Assembly: GCA_002104905.1 (NCBI GenBank)
Contig: MCFE01000673.1
Span: 1 to 47,368 of the forward strand
DNA from: Basidiobolus meristosporus CBS 931.73
Lineage: Eukaryota > Basidiobolomycota > Basidiobolomycetes > Basidiobolales > Basidiobolaceae
Direction: 5' to 3'
Length of the DNA stretch: 47,368 bases
How positions within the stretch are numbered: position 1 is the first letter of the stretch; each line of letters begins with the position of its first letter. Under the pieces are notes generated by a model, which was given only the letters and a program-made list of their open reading frames with translations, did no database searches and was not told the origin of the DNA. This document shows positions 21,331-33,161 of this stretch, piece after piece. A program made the position numbers and the translations under genes.

Positions 21331-21644
21331 TTCCGTGCAATCAGCTTAATTTATCTGATTTTCTATGCAATATGATTGAATATCCATCAAATGCCATAAT
21401 ACCTATCATTATGTTGCGAAAGTTATCCTCAAATAATAGCTTGGTGATTTTATTGATACTTTAATCATATGTCTATGGTAATATAAGAAATCCTCAATTG
21501 ATGTGATCTGATCCATGTCAATACAGTTCAAGAGGTATCATGCAAAATATGGAAAATTCAACAATCACATTAGTTCTCACATATATTGCAGATAAGACCA
21601 GGTTGATGCCATAATACTACTGTATATTTATTCAAATCTGTCAC
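21331..21644. other. Harbinger A intergenic region
   Basis: This AT-rich divergent spacer lies between the transposase-side ORF (minus) and the accessory ORF (plus). It corresponds to 32060-32390 in copy B. No gene is visible. Confidence 0.5.
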
Positions 21645-22500
21645 TATGGTCCCTATACAAAGTCTCAACTCATCTTTAGTACAATCCAGACAAACCAATC
21701 CCCCAGCTCACAAGCACAGTCCTGACCAGAAATGTCAATGTTGAATTCATCTGAGTTCTTGCCAAATGTTTTAGTATGGCCCTGGTGTCCATGATGAGCC
21801 TGAATACAGATATTTGTGCATTGATCATTAATCTAGCAGAGCTGAATACCTCAGAGAGTCAACAGAGATGGAAGAATACCAGTAGTGATCTGTGGCAAGA
21901 GCTCTACATCAGGATGCCAGCAGATGTATGTAAGAAGATATACTACAAGACAAATATTGAAATCAAGAATGAGCCGTGAGCAAGGGGATTGGATAAGGAA
22001 GCTGCATGCACACAATTCCACATGCCATTTGCACAAAACAGGCTGGACATCTACATTTGTGCCTCAGCTTTGGGAACCAAGAATATTTTGAATGGGCTGT
22101 TGCCTCAAATGACTAATGTACTATTGATTGAGATTTTGCCTCAGATGACTAATGTATTACATGCTATACTAATCAAGCTAAGTGGCTTCCAAGAGCAATA
22201 TATACAGGACTCATCAAGGCAGCATTTCCAAACAACTAAACAGAGTGTAGAGTGAATACCTTGAGAAATCAGGGGCAAGCCTGAGGAGGAAGAGTACAGA
22301 GTGCAAACAGCTAGGCCCAGATTACATCAGTATGCCCTGCATGACTCCTTGCCATCTCCTGCATTGTCAGCGCACCAGTGCACATTAGTTCAAACTATGC
22401 CAACACCCTACACAAGAGCACCCCTCATCAAGTTGACATGCATCAGATCAATGCAAGCACTTCAGAGAAAAACTACCAGAACTTGCTAAACTAATCATTT
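21645..22500 (+). pseudogene. Harbinger A accessory ORF
   Basis: It is diverged from, but clearly homologous to, the minus-strand accessory ORF of copy B. Shared blocks are MPADVCKKIYYKTNIEIKNE, CASALGTKNILNGLLPQMTN and GFQEQYIQDSSRQ. Three frames are needed to follow it (21776-21979, 21989-22255, 22301-22489). A 35-bp block (LPQMTNVL) is duplicated at about 22100-22155. The function is unknown. Confidence 0.65.
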
Positions 22501-22534
22501 AGACAAGAGTTGAATGGAACAAGCCAAGTTGCAT

Positions 22535-23398
22535 TGTAGTGGTATATATGTCCAGGAGAGAGATACTTCTAACACTTCTCATATGCTTGGTGTGTGGGGT
22601 GCTCACTGGGTACAATAACCTCTCTATTTACTCTAATGTGAGGGCAAATAAAGCCATAAGCTTGTCAACTGAAAAACATTGAGCTACAATATCCAACTTA
22701 GTTGGCATCTTAACCAAAGTATGTGCTGAGCTCAGTGTCCTTTGAGATGACAGTGTACTAAAGCTTGAAAACTCAAAACAACTGTAAGCTCCTCCAGCTG
22801 GGACTTCATAAGAATGCAGCTATGGTCAATAGTTACAAAGACAGAGAAGTTTCTTTGCCTGTACAAGAAGAAACTTGGGAAAGAATCAAACATAATAAAA
22901 GATACCTGCTCTGAGGATTTCTCATAAGTAGTGCCTCCAAGGTCAGTTGGCTGTTAGTGCAGTTTCCTGGGAGTGTCCTGTGGTCAAAGTTCTGAGCTCA
23001 GGTAGCAGCAGGTAGCATTGATTATGCCAATCAACAAGTTGGCATATTGAAAAAAGAAATGAAGATTTGTTGTTAATGAATCGCAACACTTATAAACTTT
23101 CCTCATTGGCCAAGTGATTAATGATCATGATGTTCTAGAAGATTCTGGAGGTCAATAGAAATCTTAATGACCTCAGAATGAGCAAAGGATGTTCTAAGTA
23201 GATGCTGGAAGGTTCAAAGAAGCACATCACTTCTACCCAGTAGGGATCAGTATTATTAGACCAGTGTAACATAGGGATACCATATATGGAATGAAAATGG
23301 TAGGGATGGTGACATGGTTTAATTATGTGTCACAGGTCCTGGCAATTACTTGCCTACTATAGGAGCACCTACATCTAGTAATTTTACATAAAGTAAAG
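22535..23398 (-). repeat. LTR T4 (family T), diverged and truncated
   Basis: It starts TGTAGTGGTATATATGTCC and follows the minus orientation of family T with many substitutions and small gaps. The promoter side (the TGTAGTGGGG end) is missing. The small ORFs here are shadows of LTR sequence. Confidence 0.75.
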
Positions 23399-23575
23399 CT
23401 AAACATAGAACTAATTGATTTGACTAAGAACTGATCTGACTTAAACATTCAAGCAGTAGATCATAACATACACAAATGCTTGCACTGATCATCATTGAGG
23501 CTTTAGCTGCTCCATATTTGCCTTTTGACAGATCAGGGGCTGACTACTAGTATTTCTTAATATAGGCTGTAGATG
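23399..23575 (-). repeat. Two scraps of gypsy-B-type LTR
   Basis: 23399-23468 matches the 5' end of the gypsy-B LTR in minus orientation (ending GATCATAACA). 23494-23575 matches its middle (ATTGAGG...AGCTGCTCCATAT). The two pieces are out of order relative to the intact LTR, so the junction is rearranged. Confidence 0.6.
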
Positions 23576-23595
23576 CTTTAGCTTTCAGCAGTGCA

Positions 23596-23901
23596 TTAGA
23601 AATTTGTTTCCAAAAATTGCAATTAAAGACACTTTGTACATTCTTTGAATGATTTGAGGCTTTGTCTCCTGCACTCTTAGGAGGGCATTCTTCTCCTATA
23701 CCAACATCCAAGGATTACTTTCTTTAGCAAGATCTTCATGTTCAACTTTCAGACTCAGGAATTATATCCATCCTGCTTTTCAGCAAAGGGAAACATTTCA
23801 ATAATAGCAGTAGTAGGTATTGCTAAGAGTGACAGCTTGGGGCTGAGAAGCAGTTGTAAGAGCTTTGAAGATATAAGAAATGACTGGGGGGAACAAGCAG
23901 A
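23596..23901 (-). pseudogene. copia-4 gag N-terminus and LTR edge
   Basis: 23596-23848 matches copia-1 gag 11880-12122, but the start codon and much of the frame are lost. 23852-23901 matches the first 50 bp (plus strand) of the copia LTR. It is cut at 23902 by the gypsy-C LTR, so gypsy-C inserted into this copia LTR. Confidence 0.75.
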
Positions 23902-24269
23902 TGTCCCAAGTCTTGATATATTGGTTGTGCAGGAACAGGGAGTTTAGCTAATATTGTATTTACTGAAACGTGAACTGAATTTTATTGAGGTTCCAGCAGC
24001 TCCATATATACATTTTGCCAGAGCAATTTCTGACTAATTGTATTTCTTGATGTCATTATGGCAGATGACTCATTTGAATGCATAATCAGCACCCAATTAG
24101 CTCTTACTTAATATATCTATTTCTCTGTGATATTGATTGGCTAATACTTCTGCTGACTATTACTACTAATCTGACAGATAACACTGTTATATTGATAGGC
24201 TAAACCTAAAACTAATTGATTTGACCAAAAACTGAACTAATCTATACATTCAAGCAGCAGATCATAGCA
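23902..24269 (-). repeat. Gypsy-C 3' LTR (368 bp)
   Basis: It is the same length as the gypsy-B LTR but strongly diverged (ends TGTCCCAAG and ATCATAGCA on the plus strand). Confidence 0.8.
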
Positions 24270-25700
24270 TTCTTCTCTACTATAGTTGAGAAGGCTCTCC
24301 TGATTCTCTTTCTTCTAAATACAATATTTTGATGCCTCAGTATTGTTGGCAAGTCTAGCAGGCTTGAGTCTGTCTCTATGGACTAAATATTCCTGGATGT
24401 TATCTATCCACTATTTGGTAGGTTCTAAATGGACATTCTCTGATGATCTTGAAAGGTCCTGTCCATTTTATTTCAAACTTGTTCCAAGTGCTGATTCTCA
24501 GCAATACAGAGTCCCCAACTGTCAATGCTTCTTGTGATATTGTCTTATCAAATCTCTGCTTCATCTTTTCTGCACTTTGAGATACTTTGTCATGTGCCTC
24601 CTGAGGTCTTTGTTCTGGCTGCTGTTGTCTACTTGGCCAACTGAGTTCATCTTCTAAGGCCTCTGTAAGCTTTAGTTGTATGAGATCTCCTAGAATCTTT
24701 GGTTCACATCCATATACTAGGTAGTATAGCAATTATTCAGTGGTGTTGTGCACTCTAACTCAGCAGGCAAAAAGTGCTTGATCTTGATACTCATCCTATG
24801 CACTGACAGCTGCATTTGCATACTTAGTCAGCATTTTTCCTAATAATCCATTCAACTACTCAGTGACTCCATTAGTTCCAGCGGATATATCAGGGTTTTC
24901 AGCTGTTTGATCTCCTGCATTTCTAGGTAAGCTTGCATGTACTTGTCATCAAGTTCACTCCTCTACCAGATAAAATCTCTACAGGAAATTCATACTTCAT
25001 AAGGATCTCATGGTAGATGAAACTTGCAACATCTTGGCCACTGGCTACAGGTACATCCTTAGCTACTGACCATTCAGTGCCATGGTCAATTGTTACTAGG
25101 ATTCATCAGATGCATCTCCTGGTAATTGGCAGTCTTCTGATAAAGTCAATTCCCCATCTTTCAAATGGTCTTACAGGCTCCAGGGGAAAGAGTTCAGCAA
25201 TTCTCAATGGTTGGCCTTGGTTTATTTGGCAACTTGGGCATGTTTTCACTAGCTTCTCAATATCCTGTTTTATTCTGGGTCACAATTCTCTGGTTTTCAC
25301 AAGGATTTAGGCTCCTTGAATTACAAAATGTCCATATCCATTATGTGGCATATGCAATAAATCCAGGCAAGCAACATAAGGGCAATAGGCAATAGGGCTT
25401 CCATCAACAGTCTTGTAAGGTGTTTCATCAAGTACTACAACTTTGCAGGCTTCATCCCGGATTATCTTTCTGATCTCTTCATCCACCTCATTAGGAATGG
25501 CATGGTTTTCCAGTTACTCTAGTAATAAGCTAGGCCTATCTGATTCATGCACAAAGTTGAGTTACGCATTTTGCTCTAGTCTGGATAAGGCATCAGCAAC
25601 TGTGTTGTTTTTCCCAGGGCAGTAGACAGTCTCCAAGTCAAATTGCTGAATGTATTCACTCTATCTTGTCATACTTCTGAATAGTACCTTCTGAGTAAAT
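24270..25700 (-). pseudogene. Gypsy-C integrase
   Basis: The C-terminal part is at 24400-24732 (YLVYGCEPKILGD, DSVLLRISTWNKFEIKWTGP), matching gypsy-B 40190-40510. Upstream (24733-25700) the integrase core and zinc-binding region can be followed only by alignment to gypsy-B, through many stops. No catalytic function can remain. Confidence 0.75.
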
Positions 25701-26700
25701 ACATACTTGAGTGAGGCATGATCAGTCCTTACATTGCTCCGGACTCCTTCAGTATAACATCTTCAGGCCTTCATGCAGTGTATTATGGCAAGCATCTCCT
25801 TCTCATGCACTGGATAGCTTTGTTCTGCTGCATTCAGCTTCTTAGACTCAACAGCAATTGAGTAGTACTTTCCATCATGTCCTTGGCTCAGTACCCCTCC
25901 AATTGCATAATTTGAAGCATCTGTGCACAGTGTAAACTCTTCTCTGAAGTATAGAATTCTTAAGCTTGGCAGCTTAGCAACTTCATTCTTGAGCATCTGA
26001 AATGCTGTGTCACAGGCTATGTCCCAATTCAAGGTATTTTTTTTGTTAAGAAAATCAGTTAATAGGGTTGCAATACTTGCAAAGGACTTGACCAATCTCT
26101 GATAACAGGAAACCATTCCAAGGAATGAGCTGAGTTCTGATATGCTATGGGGCTGCTTCAGATTCTTGATGACTTCACCATCTTGAAGTCTAAGGTAGCT
26201 CCTGTACTAGTCACTGTGTGTACCAGTTATTCAAAATGCTCCTTCATGAACTGACACATTACTAGCTTGTCATGCAGCTTGTTTGCTCTAAGCCCCTTCA
26301 AGACCTTTACAATGTGCATCAAGTTTTCCACTTCTGTCTTGCTGTACATCAATATGCTTTCTAGGTAGATTACCGCAGACATATCTAATCACACCTGGAA
26401 GACTGTTTGTATAAAGGTCAAGAATGATCCAGGGCTATTGGTAAGGCCAAATCCATGACTAAGTACTGCTAGTGTCTATATCTGGTTTGGAATGCTGTCT
26501 TAAGAATGTCTTCTAGTTTCAACCTGATCTGGTTGTATCCTGACATGAGGTCAATTTTGCTGAGTATAGTTGCTCTGTTGAGTTGATCCAAAAGCTCCTC
26601 AATCCAAGGTATGGGGTACTTATTCTTCATGGTTGCTGGGTTGAGGGCCCTGTAGTCAATGCACATCCTAAGAGCTACATTGCTCTTTTACACAAATGAC
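25701..26700 (-). pseudogene. Gypsy-C reverse transcriptase and RNase H
   Basis: RNase H is at 25763-26116 (FTLCTDASNYAIGGVLSQG, YPVHEKEMLAIIHCM). The start of the RT is at 26469-26666 ([34 protein letters not shown]). At the catalytic site (about 26360) the two Asp of YLDD have changed: the aligned reading is YLES. Stops separate the pieces. It is useful as a second sequence that shows where gypsy-B has lost a base. Confidence 0.8.
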
Positions 26701-28457
26701 ACTGGTGCTCCCCAAGTTGACTTGCTGCATCTGATATATCCTTGCTCCAATAACCACTGTGTATGTCTTTTCATCTCTTACAACTTCAATGGACTCATTC
26801 TGTAAGTTATCTGACTTGCAGGAGGGTTATCTCCTGTGTCAATGGCATGATCCATGTCTCTTGCTGATGGTAGGCTTACAAGATTATCTGGAAACATGTC
26901 TGTATATTCTTTCAGAGGAGTCTGCGCCTTCTGGGGTGCTGGAGTAGGGGAATCCTCCTGTAATACTGCCATGAGGAACATCTGGGTACCTTTTTGAAAT
27001 GCTCTACAGGAATGTGTCTTGCTTAGTTCACTTGTTACAATTACTGGAACTGACAAAGCTGAAATCCAGTCTTATTATTCTTCATTCTTACTGGCTAAGT
27101 AATAGTGTTGATTATGTGAGAGTTCCCATCAGTTTTTGAGACTAAAGTTGATTTGGTGGGTTTCAAGTTGATTTCAGCTTTCAAGGCATATTGCTCTGAC
27201 ATGTACTCATGCAATACTCCTGAGTCAATTATAATCTTGGCAGGTCCTCCTTTGATTACTCTATTCAAGTTCAATAGCTTTCCTGAGTCCAAGGTCATTT
27301 GGATAGGTATTTTTTTGTCATGTGGTGGTTGAGTTCCAAGTCCTCTTTGAGCTTGTCCTCCATATTACTATGCTTCAGGGCTTCAATATTGCTGAAGATT
27401 CTTGTTGACTGGTGTCTATTCCTTCTCTGAGGGCAGTACTTTGCAATATGTCCTTGCTGGTGGCAATTAAAGCAAAGTCCTTTCTTCTTGCATTCTTCTG
27501 AGGTGGGATTCTTTTGTATAGTCTCTGTTGCCATTGGCACTTCCTCTGATTGACTTCTCACATAGTTATTATGGCCACTCTGATTATTCAAAGTAGGCTA
27601 CCCAACTATAGACATAGCTGAGTTTTAATCAATGGCAATCTTGATGGCTTCTTCAATATTGTGCAGCCCTCAATAGTTTGTTACAAGTTTTGGTATAAGA
27701 GTTGTAGAGGAATAGGGAGTTTAGCTAGTATTGTATCCACTAAAACTTGAACTGATTTTTATTGAGGTTCCAGCAGCTCCTTATATACATTTTGCCAGTT
27801 CAATTGCTGACTAATTGTATTTCCTAATGTAGGTTGTGGCTAATGACTCATCTGATTGCATCATCATCACCCAATAAGATTCTACTTAATATATCTATTT
27901 CTGTCTGATAAGGATCTGCTGATTCATTTGCTGACTAATGCTACTGATTCAACAGATAATACTGATATACTAATAACCTAAACATATACTATTGATTTGA
28001 CTAAAAACTGATCAAACTTAAACATTCAAGCGGCAGATCATAACAAGTTCACTTCCTTGCAAATTATTTCTTTAGCCCTTCAATACAGTATTCAACTTGA
28101 GCCCGGGGGTCCAATACTTCAATGTGCCCAAGCAGACATCTATATTCATAGATGTACTCTTCAACCATTCCTTTCTGTCTGATTGTCTTCAACTTCCTGC
28201 TTAGTAGTGTTTGCCAATGTGGAGGTTCAAGAGCATCCAGAATTGCAAACACATGCTCATCCCAGGTAGAAATTGAAGAGCATCCCATCATAATGGCTGA
28301 CCTGATCTTGTTGCGGTGTTCCAGTAATGCTGCATCTGCTGAGGCAGACTATGCATAGTGCAACCTGATTTCTGGAGCAATTTCCTTAGCCTCAATAGCT
28401 TCTTTAATCTGCAAGAGCCATACTTCCAGGTTTTTATTGACTCTACCATGGTACAGG
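26701..28457 (-). pseudogene. Gypsy-C gag and protease
   Basis: The gag capsid is at 28064-28457 (MMGCSSISTWDEHVF, YIYEYRCLLGHIE), the zinc knuckle CFNCHQQGHIAKYC lies in 27295-27591, the protease motif IIDSGVLHEYMSEQ is in 27095-27298, and the linker to RT is in 26778-27056. It is interrupted by the solo LTR at 27679-28045 and cut on the right by LTR T5. Confidence 0.8.
27679..28045 (-). repeat. Solo LTR of the gypsy-B family inside gypsy-C gag
   Basis: 367 bp running from TGTTACAAG to GATCATAACA on the plus strand, flanked by AGTT on both sides (27675-27678 and 28046-28049). It is closer to the gypsy-B LTR than to gypsy-C's own LTR, so it is a later insertion of a sister element that then lost its body by LTR recombination. 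Confidence 0.88.
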
Positions 28458-28573
28458 TGTAGTGGGGTCACAGTGACACCCTCTGACAAATGTGCTCATT
28501 CCTTTATTTTCTACTTTCCTATTTTTTCTACTACCCTTATATCAGTTTTATCTCATATATTTTACTTGATCAG
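28458..28573 (+). repeat. LTR T5 (family T), 116-bp truncated start
   Basis: It starts TGTAGTGGGGTCACAGTG and follows family T to CTTGATCAG, then switches abruptly to gypsy-D coding sequence. Confidence 0.8.
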
Positions 28574-30060
28574 CTAGAGAACAAGGTACTCTCAGATCAA
28601 GAGAGAACTGCTGGGAGCTGTGAAGATGCTAAGGAAACTGAAGTCACAGCTTTACATAACACATTTCATCCTGGAACCAGATGCCAGGCCACTGATAGGA
28701 ATGATGTATAAGCCTGACTCACCTGATAATGCCACTAATCAATGGATGGCATGGCTGAAGATGTTTGACTTTGAGATCAGACATATCCCTAGTGAGACAA
28801 ATGTTGTGGCTGATGCATTATTCAGGAAAGGACCACAATTGTTTAAGAATTTGGCCCCCACTTTCCCAAGAGTGAACCACCTGGAGCTTGATCATTCAGT
28901 ATCTAAGGACACTCAAGAAGCCTAGCTGGATGGAACCTCATGAGTTCAGAAAGCTAAGAAAGAAGGCTCACCACTACTATCTCATGGATGACTTTCTCTT
29001 TAAATGTGTTGTGCATGGACTTACACCAGGAAGGGTAGTCACTACAGCAAAAGAGCAACTGAGCATCATGACAAGTGTCCTACAAGGAGAACCAGGAGGA
29101 CATAGAGGACAAGAAGCTACCTACAATACCACAGCTTGGAGGTACTACTGAGAAAACATGTACTATGATATCCAACACTTTGGTGAGTCATATGTAGCCT
29201 ACCAGAAGTGATCATATAAGTGTTATAAAGAGTCATTGCATCCTACTTACACAATCTGTCTGTGGCAAAAGGTTGTTATTGACCTTGTCCACATCCCAAT
29301 AGCTGGATCAAAGAAATACCTGATTATTGCTGGAGGTGACCTTAGTAGATGTGCAGAAGCTTGAGCCTTGCCCAACAACCAGAGCCATACCATATGGAGA
29401 CTTATACTTGAAGATATTATATGAGATTTGGCTGCATCCAACAACCTATTGCTGATAGAGGAGAGATGACATCCCAAATGACTCAGGAGCTGTGCTCAAA
29501 GCATAAAGTACATATTGCTTCTACTGCAGCTTACCATCTTCAAACCAATGGAATGGTAGAGAGAGGCCATGGATCACATGTGAACTCTCTAGTAAAGACC
29601 TTCAAGAACAATACAACACTGTGGCCACAGCAGTTGCATCTAGCAATCTGGGCAGATTGGAGTACTACTAAGAGAACAACTGGATTATCACCATTTAAGC
29701 TACACTATGGACATGACTGTATACTAGCACTTGAGTTAGACACAGCCACTTGGAACTCATTGGAATGGAAATCTGATACGCACACTGAAGACCTCCTAGC
29801 CACTTGTATACAGCAACTTGATCACCATGACTTAAATATCAACAGAGCTGCTTAACAACTTGAGGATGCATGGCTGAAGAACAAAGTACCCTTTGATAAG
29901 CCATACTCAACAAGACCAAAGCCACTCTTAATAGGAGACCCAGTCTTACTTTATGATTCAACCTTCAACAAACAATGAAGTTGGTAGTTTGACAACCAAT
30001 GAACTGGCCCCTACCTCATTTCCAAACTGATTGGAAATGGAAGTTATTAGACTTGTTCCA
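28574..30060 (+). pseudogene. Gypsy-D Pol fragment: RNase H and integrase
   Basis: This is a plus-strand fragment of another Ty3/gypsy family. The end of RNase H is at 28620-28860 (WLKMFDFEIRHIPSETN, VADALFRKG, where the usual LSRKG is changed). The integrase has VIDLVHIPIAG (first Asp, about 29278), IADRGEMTS (second Asp) and TNGMVERGHG (Glu). The core is broken by stops and frame changes between 29150 and 29420. The C-terminal region runs to about 30060. Gag, protease, RT and LTRs are absent. Confidence 0.82.
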
Positions 30061-30896
30061 TTGTACTGTGCCAGGGTGTGCAGCATGATCAGCAGTCTCT
30101 AAGAACACTCAGTTGCAATACTGTAGCTACCAGTAGGCAGGATTGCTCTTGGACTATTTTGCACCATGCGGGACAATTTTGCATGCTATGACACAATCTG
30201 ACACATTGATGTTGGCATGGATAATTGCACCAATGTGTAATGTTTGCATCACATGTGCAATTGGATACTGCTATTATTGTAGGTAAAATCCTGGTATTTG
30301 GATATGTTTCTTCAAGGTAAATGGAAATTAATGCGTATCACACTATAAACTACACTGATACTTACAATTTTGGTTACCATCACTCCAATTGGATGGTATC
30401 TCAGTGATTAATTGGTCCAAAAGTATCCTGGAGCTGTCAGCCCCAAACTGGCTCTGACCAGTACACAAGCTACCTGATTTGCCTTCAAGTATCCCATTTT
30501 GCCCATTGAGCAAGTAAATCCTTGATCCTAGTGATAGGACAAGGTGTCATAGCTAGCATGCAACCAATTAAACAGGTGCAAAACAGATCAAATGGCTGCA
30601 CTGGTGCAACAAATATAAATATGCAGGTTGTTTATTTTTAGGAGCTCTGTCTCAAATCTGAGACAACCTTGATATTGTTTATATTCAAAATTTAGTGATC
30701 ACTGATTTGCAATGACTTTATTTGGATTGCAAAAAAAATGCATTGACTGGATCATTACAAATAATAGCAATTCAATGCAATAGCATTATCTTCTTGTAGA
30801 TTTTTTTCCCACAAGGATTACTACTGAAGCACTTGGTACCAATTCACTTTACACACCAAAACTACTTCCTTGCAGACTATCCTCTTGGCTACTTAT
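30061..30896. other. No gene recognised (836 bp)
   Basis: No supported ORF or repeat copy elsewhere in the window. It contains several TTGCAC/GTGCAA-type motifs (about 30158, 30224, 30254, 30574, 30602) and a short hairpin GTCTCAAATCTGAGAC (about 30649). It may include the end of Harbinger B beyond its accessory ORF. Confidence 0.5.
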
Positions 30897-32060
30897 TTAT
30901 TTGTAGACAGTATTTTGCCTCCTAGTTGATGAGTGCAATGCTGCAGCTTGACCATGCTTAATTGCTCTGGATGATGTTACTGAACCAGCCTGCAATGCTA
31001 TGTGCTGATGCGTTCTTTTACTTGCCAAAGGCTCTGGTGGTGGAGGCACTTCATATGGGTCATCATCAGTCAGTTCACCAGAAGAAACTTGCCAATAGTC
31101 ATGTGTAATGGGACATGCATGTGCAACTTGATGTGCTGGCATGTCCCTTTGCTGAGTTTGATGTGATGCTGCTTGTTGACACTACTGGGCCTGCTCCAAT
31201 GCACTTATGTCAAAATGAGCAGTTTGGAGAGTTCTGGTGGTATTGCTCTGAAGTGTGCACAATTACCCATCATGTGCTGACTTGATGTGGGGCACTTTTC
31301 TGAAGAGTGTTGGTATAGTATGGACTGGCATGCTCTGGCATGCTGAAGTTGCAAGGGATGGTAAGGAATCAACCAAGGCATGCTGGCGCAGCCTAGTCAC
31401 TGTTGCTTGCGGTTTGTATTCTTTCTCTTGAGGCTCACCTTATGATTCCTTAAGGTATTCACTTACCCTCTGTCTGATACTTTGGAACTGTTGCCTGGAT
31501 GAGTCCTGTATACATTGCTCTTGGAAGCCGCTTAGCCCTAATAATATATAATGTAATACATTAGTCATTTGAGGCAAAAACTCATTCAAAATCTCTTTGG
31601 TTCCCAAAGTTGAGGCACAAACAGACACATTTGGCCTATACTGCGCAAATTGCGTGTAAAATCATTCCTGCCTGGCTTCCTCATCAAATCCCCTCACTCT
31701 CAGCTCATTCTTGATTTCAATACCTCTCTTGTTATATATCTTCTTACATACATCTGCTGGCATCTCAATATAGAGCTCATGCCACAGCTTTCTACTCAGG
31801 TTCATCCATCTCTGTCAACTCCCTGAGGTATCTAGTTCTGCTAGATTAATGAGATGTGCCCAAATATTGGTATGTAGGCTCATCATAGACAATTGGGCCA
31901 TACTAAAATCCTTTGGTAAGAACTCTATAAGATCTTCCATTGTCTTCTCCGGTCTGGACTGCACTTGTGAACTAGGGGATGGGTTTTGTCTGGGTTGTAC
32001 TACAGATGAGTTGAGACTTAGTATAGGGACCAAAGTGATGGATTTTGATACTTTTATGAT
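30897..32060 (-). pseudogene. Harbinger B accessory ORF, unknown function
   Basis: This is a ~380-codon frame, on the strand opposite the transposase. All parts (31815-32033, 31440-31628, 30897-31142) are in one frame, separated only by stops such as TGA near 31818 and 31672. The N-terminal half has FLPKDFSMAQLSMMSLHTN, WHELYIEMPADVCKKIYNK and CASTLGTKEILNEFLPQMTN. The C-terminal half is low-complexity and acidic/proline-rich (ELTDDDPYEVPPPPEP) and ends KHGQAAALHSSTRRQ. A homologue is in Harbinger A (21645-22500). PIF/Harbinger elements often carry a Myb-like second protein, but no clear Myb helix pattern is visible. The start codon is uncertain. Confidence 0.65.
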
Positions 32061-32391
32061 ATTGTATTGGTATCAACCTGGTCTTAAAAGAAGTATATAT
32101 GAAAACTAATGTGATTGTTGAGTTTTCCATATATCATTCATGATGCATCATGGATTGCATTAACACAGATTGGATCCCATCAATTGCAGATTTCCTATTT
32201 GGTTATAGACTTGGGAGTAAAGTGTCAATAAAAATACTAAGTCATTGTTTGAGGATAATTTTTGCTACATAATGAAGGGACATATGGCAATTGATGGAGA
32301 TTTAATCATAATGCATAGAAAATCAGATAAGTAAGGTGACTGTGCCAAATTAATTCAACTCACCCCAGCCCAATCACCTACCAATTCTAAT
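32061..32391. promoter_or_regulatory. Harbinger B divergent intergenic region
   Basis: About 330 bp of AT-rich spacer between the two divergent ORFs, presumably holding both promoters. No specific element can be named. Confidence 0.4.
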
Positions 32392-33161
32392 ATGACTTAC
32401 TCATCTGAATGGTCCCCTCCCATCAATCCCATTACTAACACTGGATTTCCTTTTCACACACGGGAGGAGATCTATACCAAGTACTGTGATCCATCTACCC
32501 CAATCTACTCAAGGAGATCCCTTGTTAGGATTCTCTGCTACTACAAGAACTATTGCCCCATAAGGTTTCATCCCACCAGCAATGGCAAGAAAAGTCCTGG
32601 AAGCTTTCATTCACAACTGATAGCAATGTATGATTACCTTGCAGAGGGTATGAATGACTTTGAGCAAGTTTTGAATACTAGATCCAGAAGCTCCAATAGA
32701 ACTCCATATCCTAGAGTGTGAGCAACAGGTTCCATTTAAGGAGTATTTTGGATACTTTCCAAGTCAGGATTAACAGACCTTTGAGTGGGCAGAGACTATT
32801 TTATTCTGGCAAGTACAAGGAACACTGTGTGCAGTTTCAAGCACTGTCTGACATTGAGGGTAACATTATATGGTTTAGTGGGCCATTTGCTGGAAGTAGG
32901 CATGACAAAGCATTCTGGGTAGCAAATCATCCAGATTTCAGTAGTGGAGACAGATATATGGCAAACTTAGCTTATATTGGAGAGGATTGTCAGAGATTAG
33001 GATGTATTAGGGCATATATGAAGCCAAGGAATGGTGAGCTTAGCAGGAAGCAGAAGCACTTCAATAAGATATCTGATCATTTCAGAGTGAGGGTAGAGCA
33101 TACATTTGGATATCTGAGATTACTCAGCATATTGGCTGGTAAATACAGAGGAAAGTCATAA
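32392..33161 (+). pseudogene. Harbinger B DDE transposase (DDE_Tnp_4 type)
   Basis: The upstream part (32392-32721: SSEWSPPINPITNTGFPF, YSRRSLVRILCYYKNY) is in a different frame from the catalytic part (32718-33161), so there is at least one frameshift. The catalytic domain has SILDTFQVRINRPL (first Asp), LFYSGKYKEHCVQFQ, SRHDKAFW (second Asp) and FRVRVEHTFGYLR (Glu), so the DDE triad can still be assigned. The ending GKYRGKS is typical of the family. The enzyme would cut and paste a PIF/Harbinger element. Confidence 0.8.

Larger units (their letters stand above)
23902..28457 (-). mobile_element. Gypsy-C, decayed element of the gypsy-B family
   Basis: Order on the minus strand: gag from about 28457 (5' end cut by LTR T5), a solo LTR of the same family inside gag, protease, RT, RNase H, integrase and a 3' LTR. 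Every domain aligns with gypsy-B, but frames are short and separated by many stops. The 5' LTR is missing. Confidence 0.88.

Noticed and set aside
30649-30664. A hairpin terminator or small RNA gene at GTCTCAAATCTGAGAC
   Set aside because: An isolated 6-bp stem in AT-rich DNA, with no adjacent gene, is likely chance.
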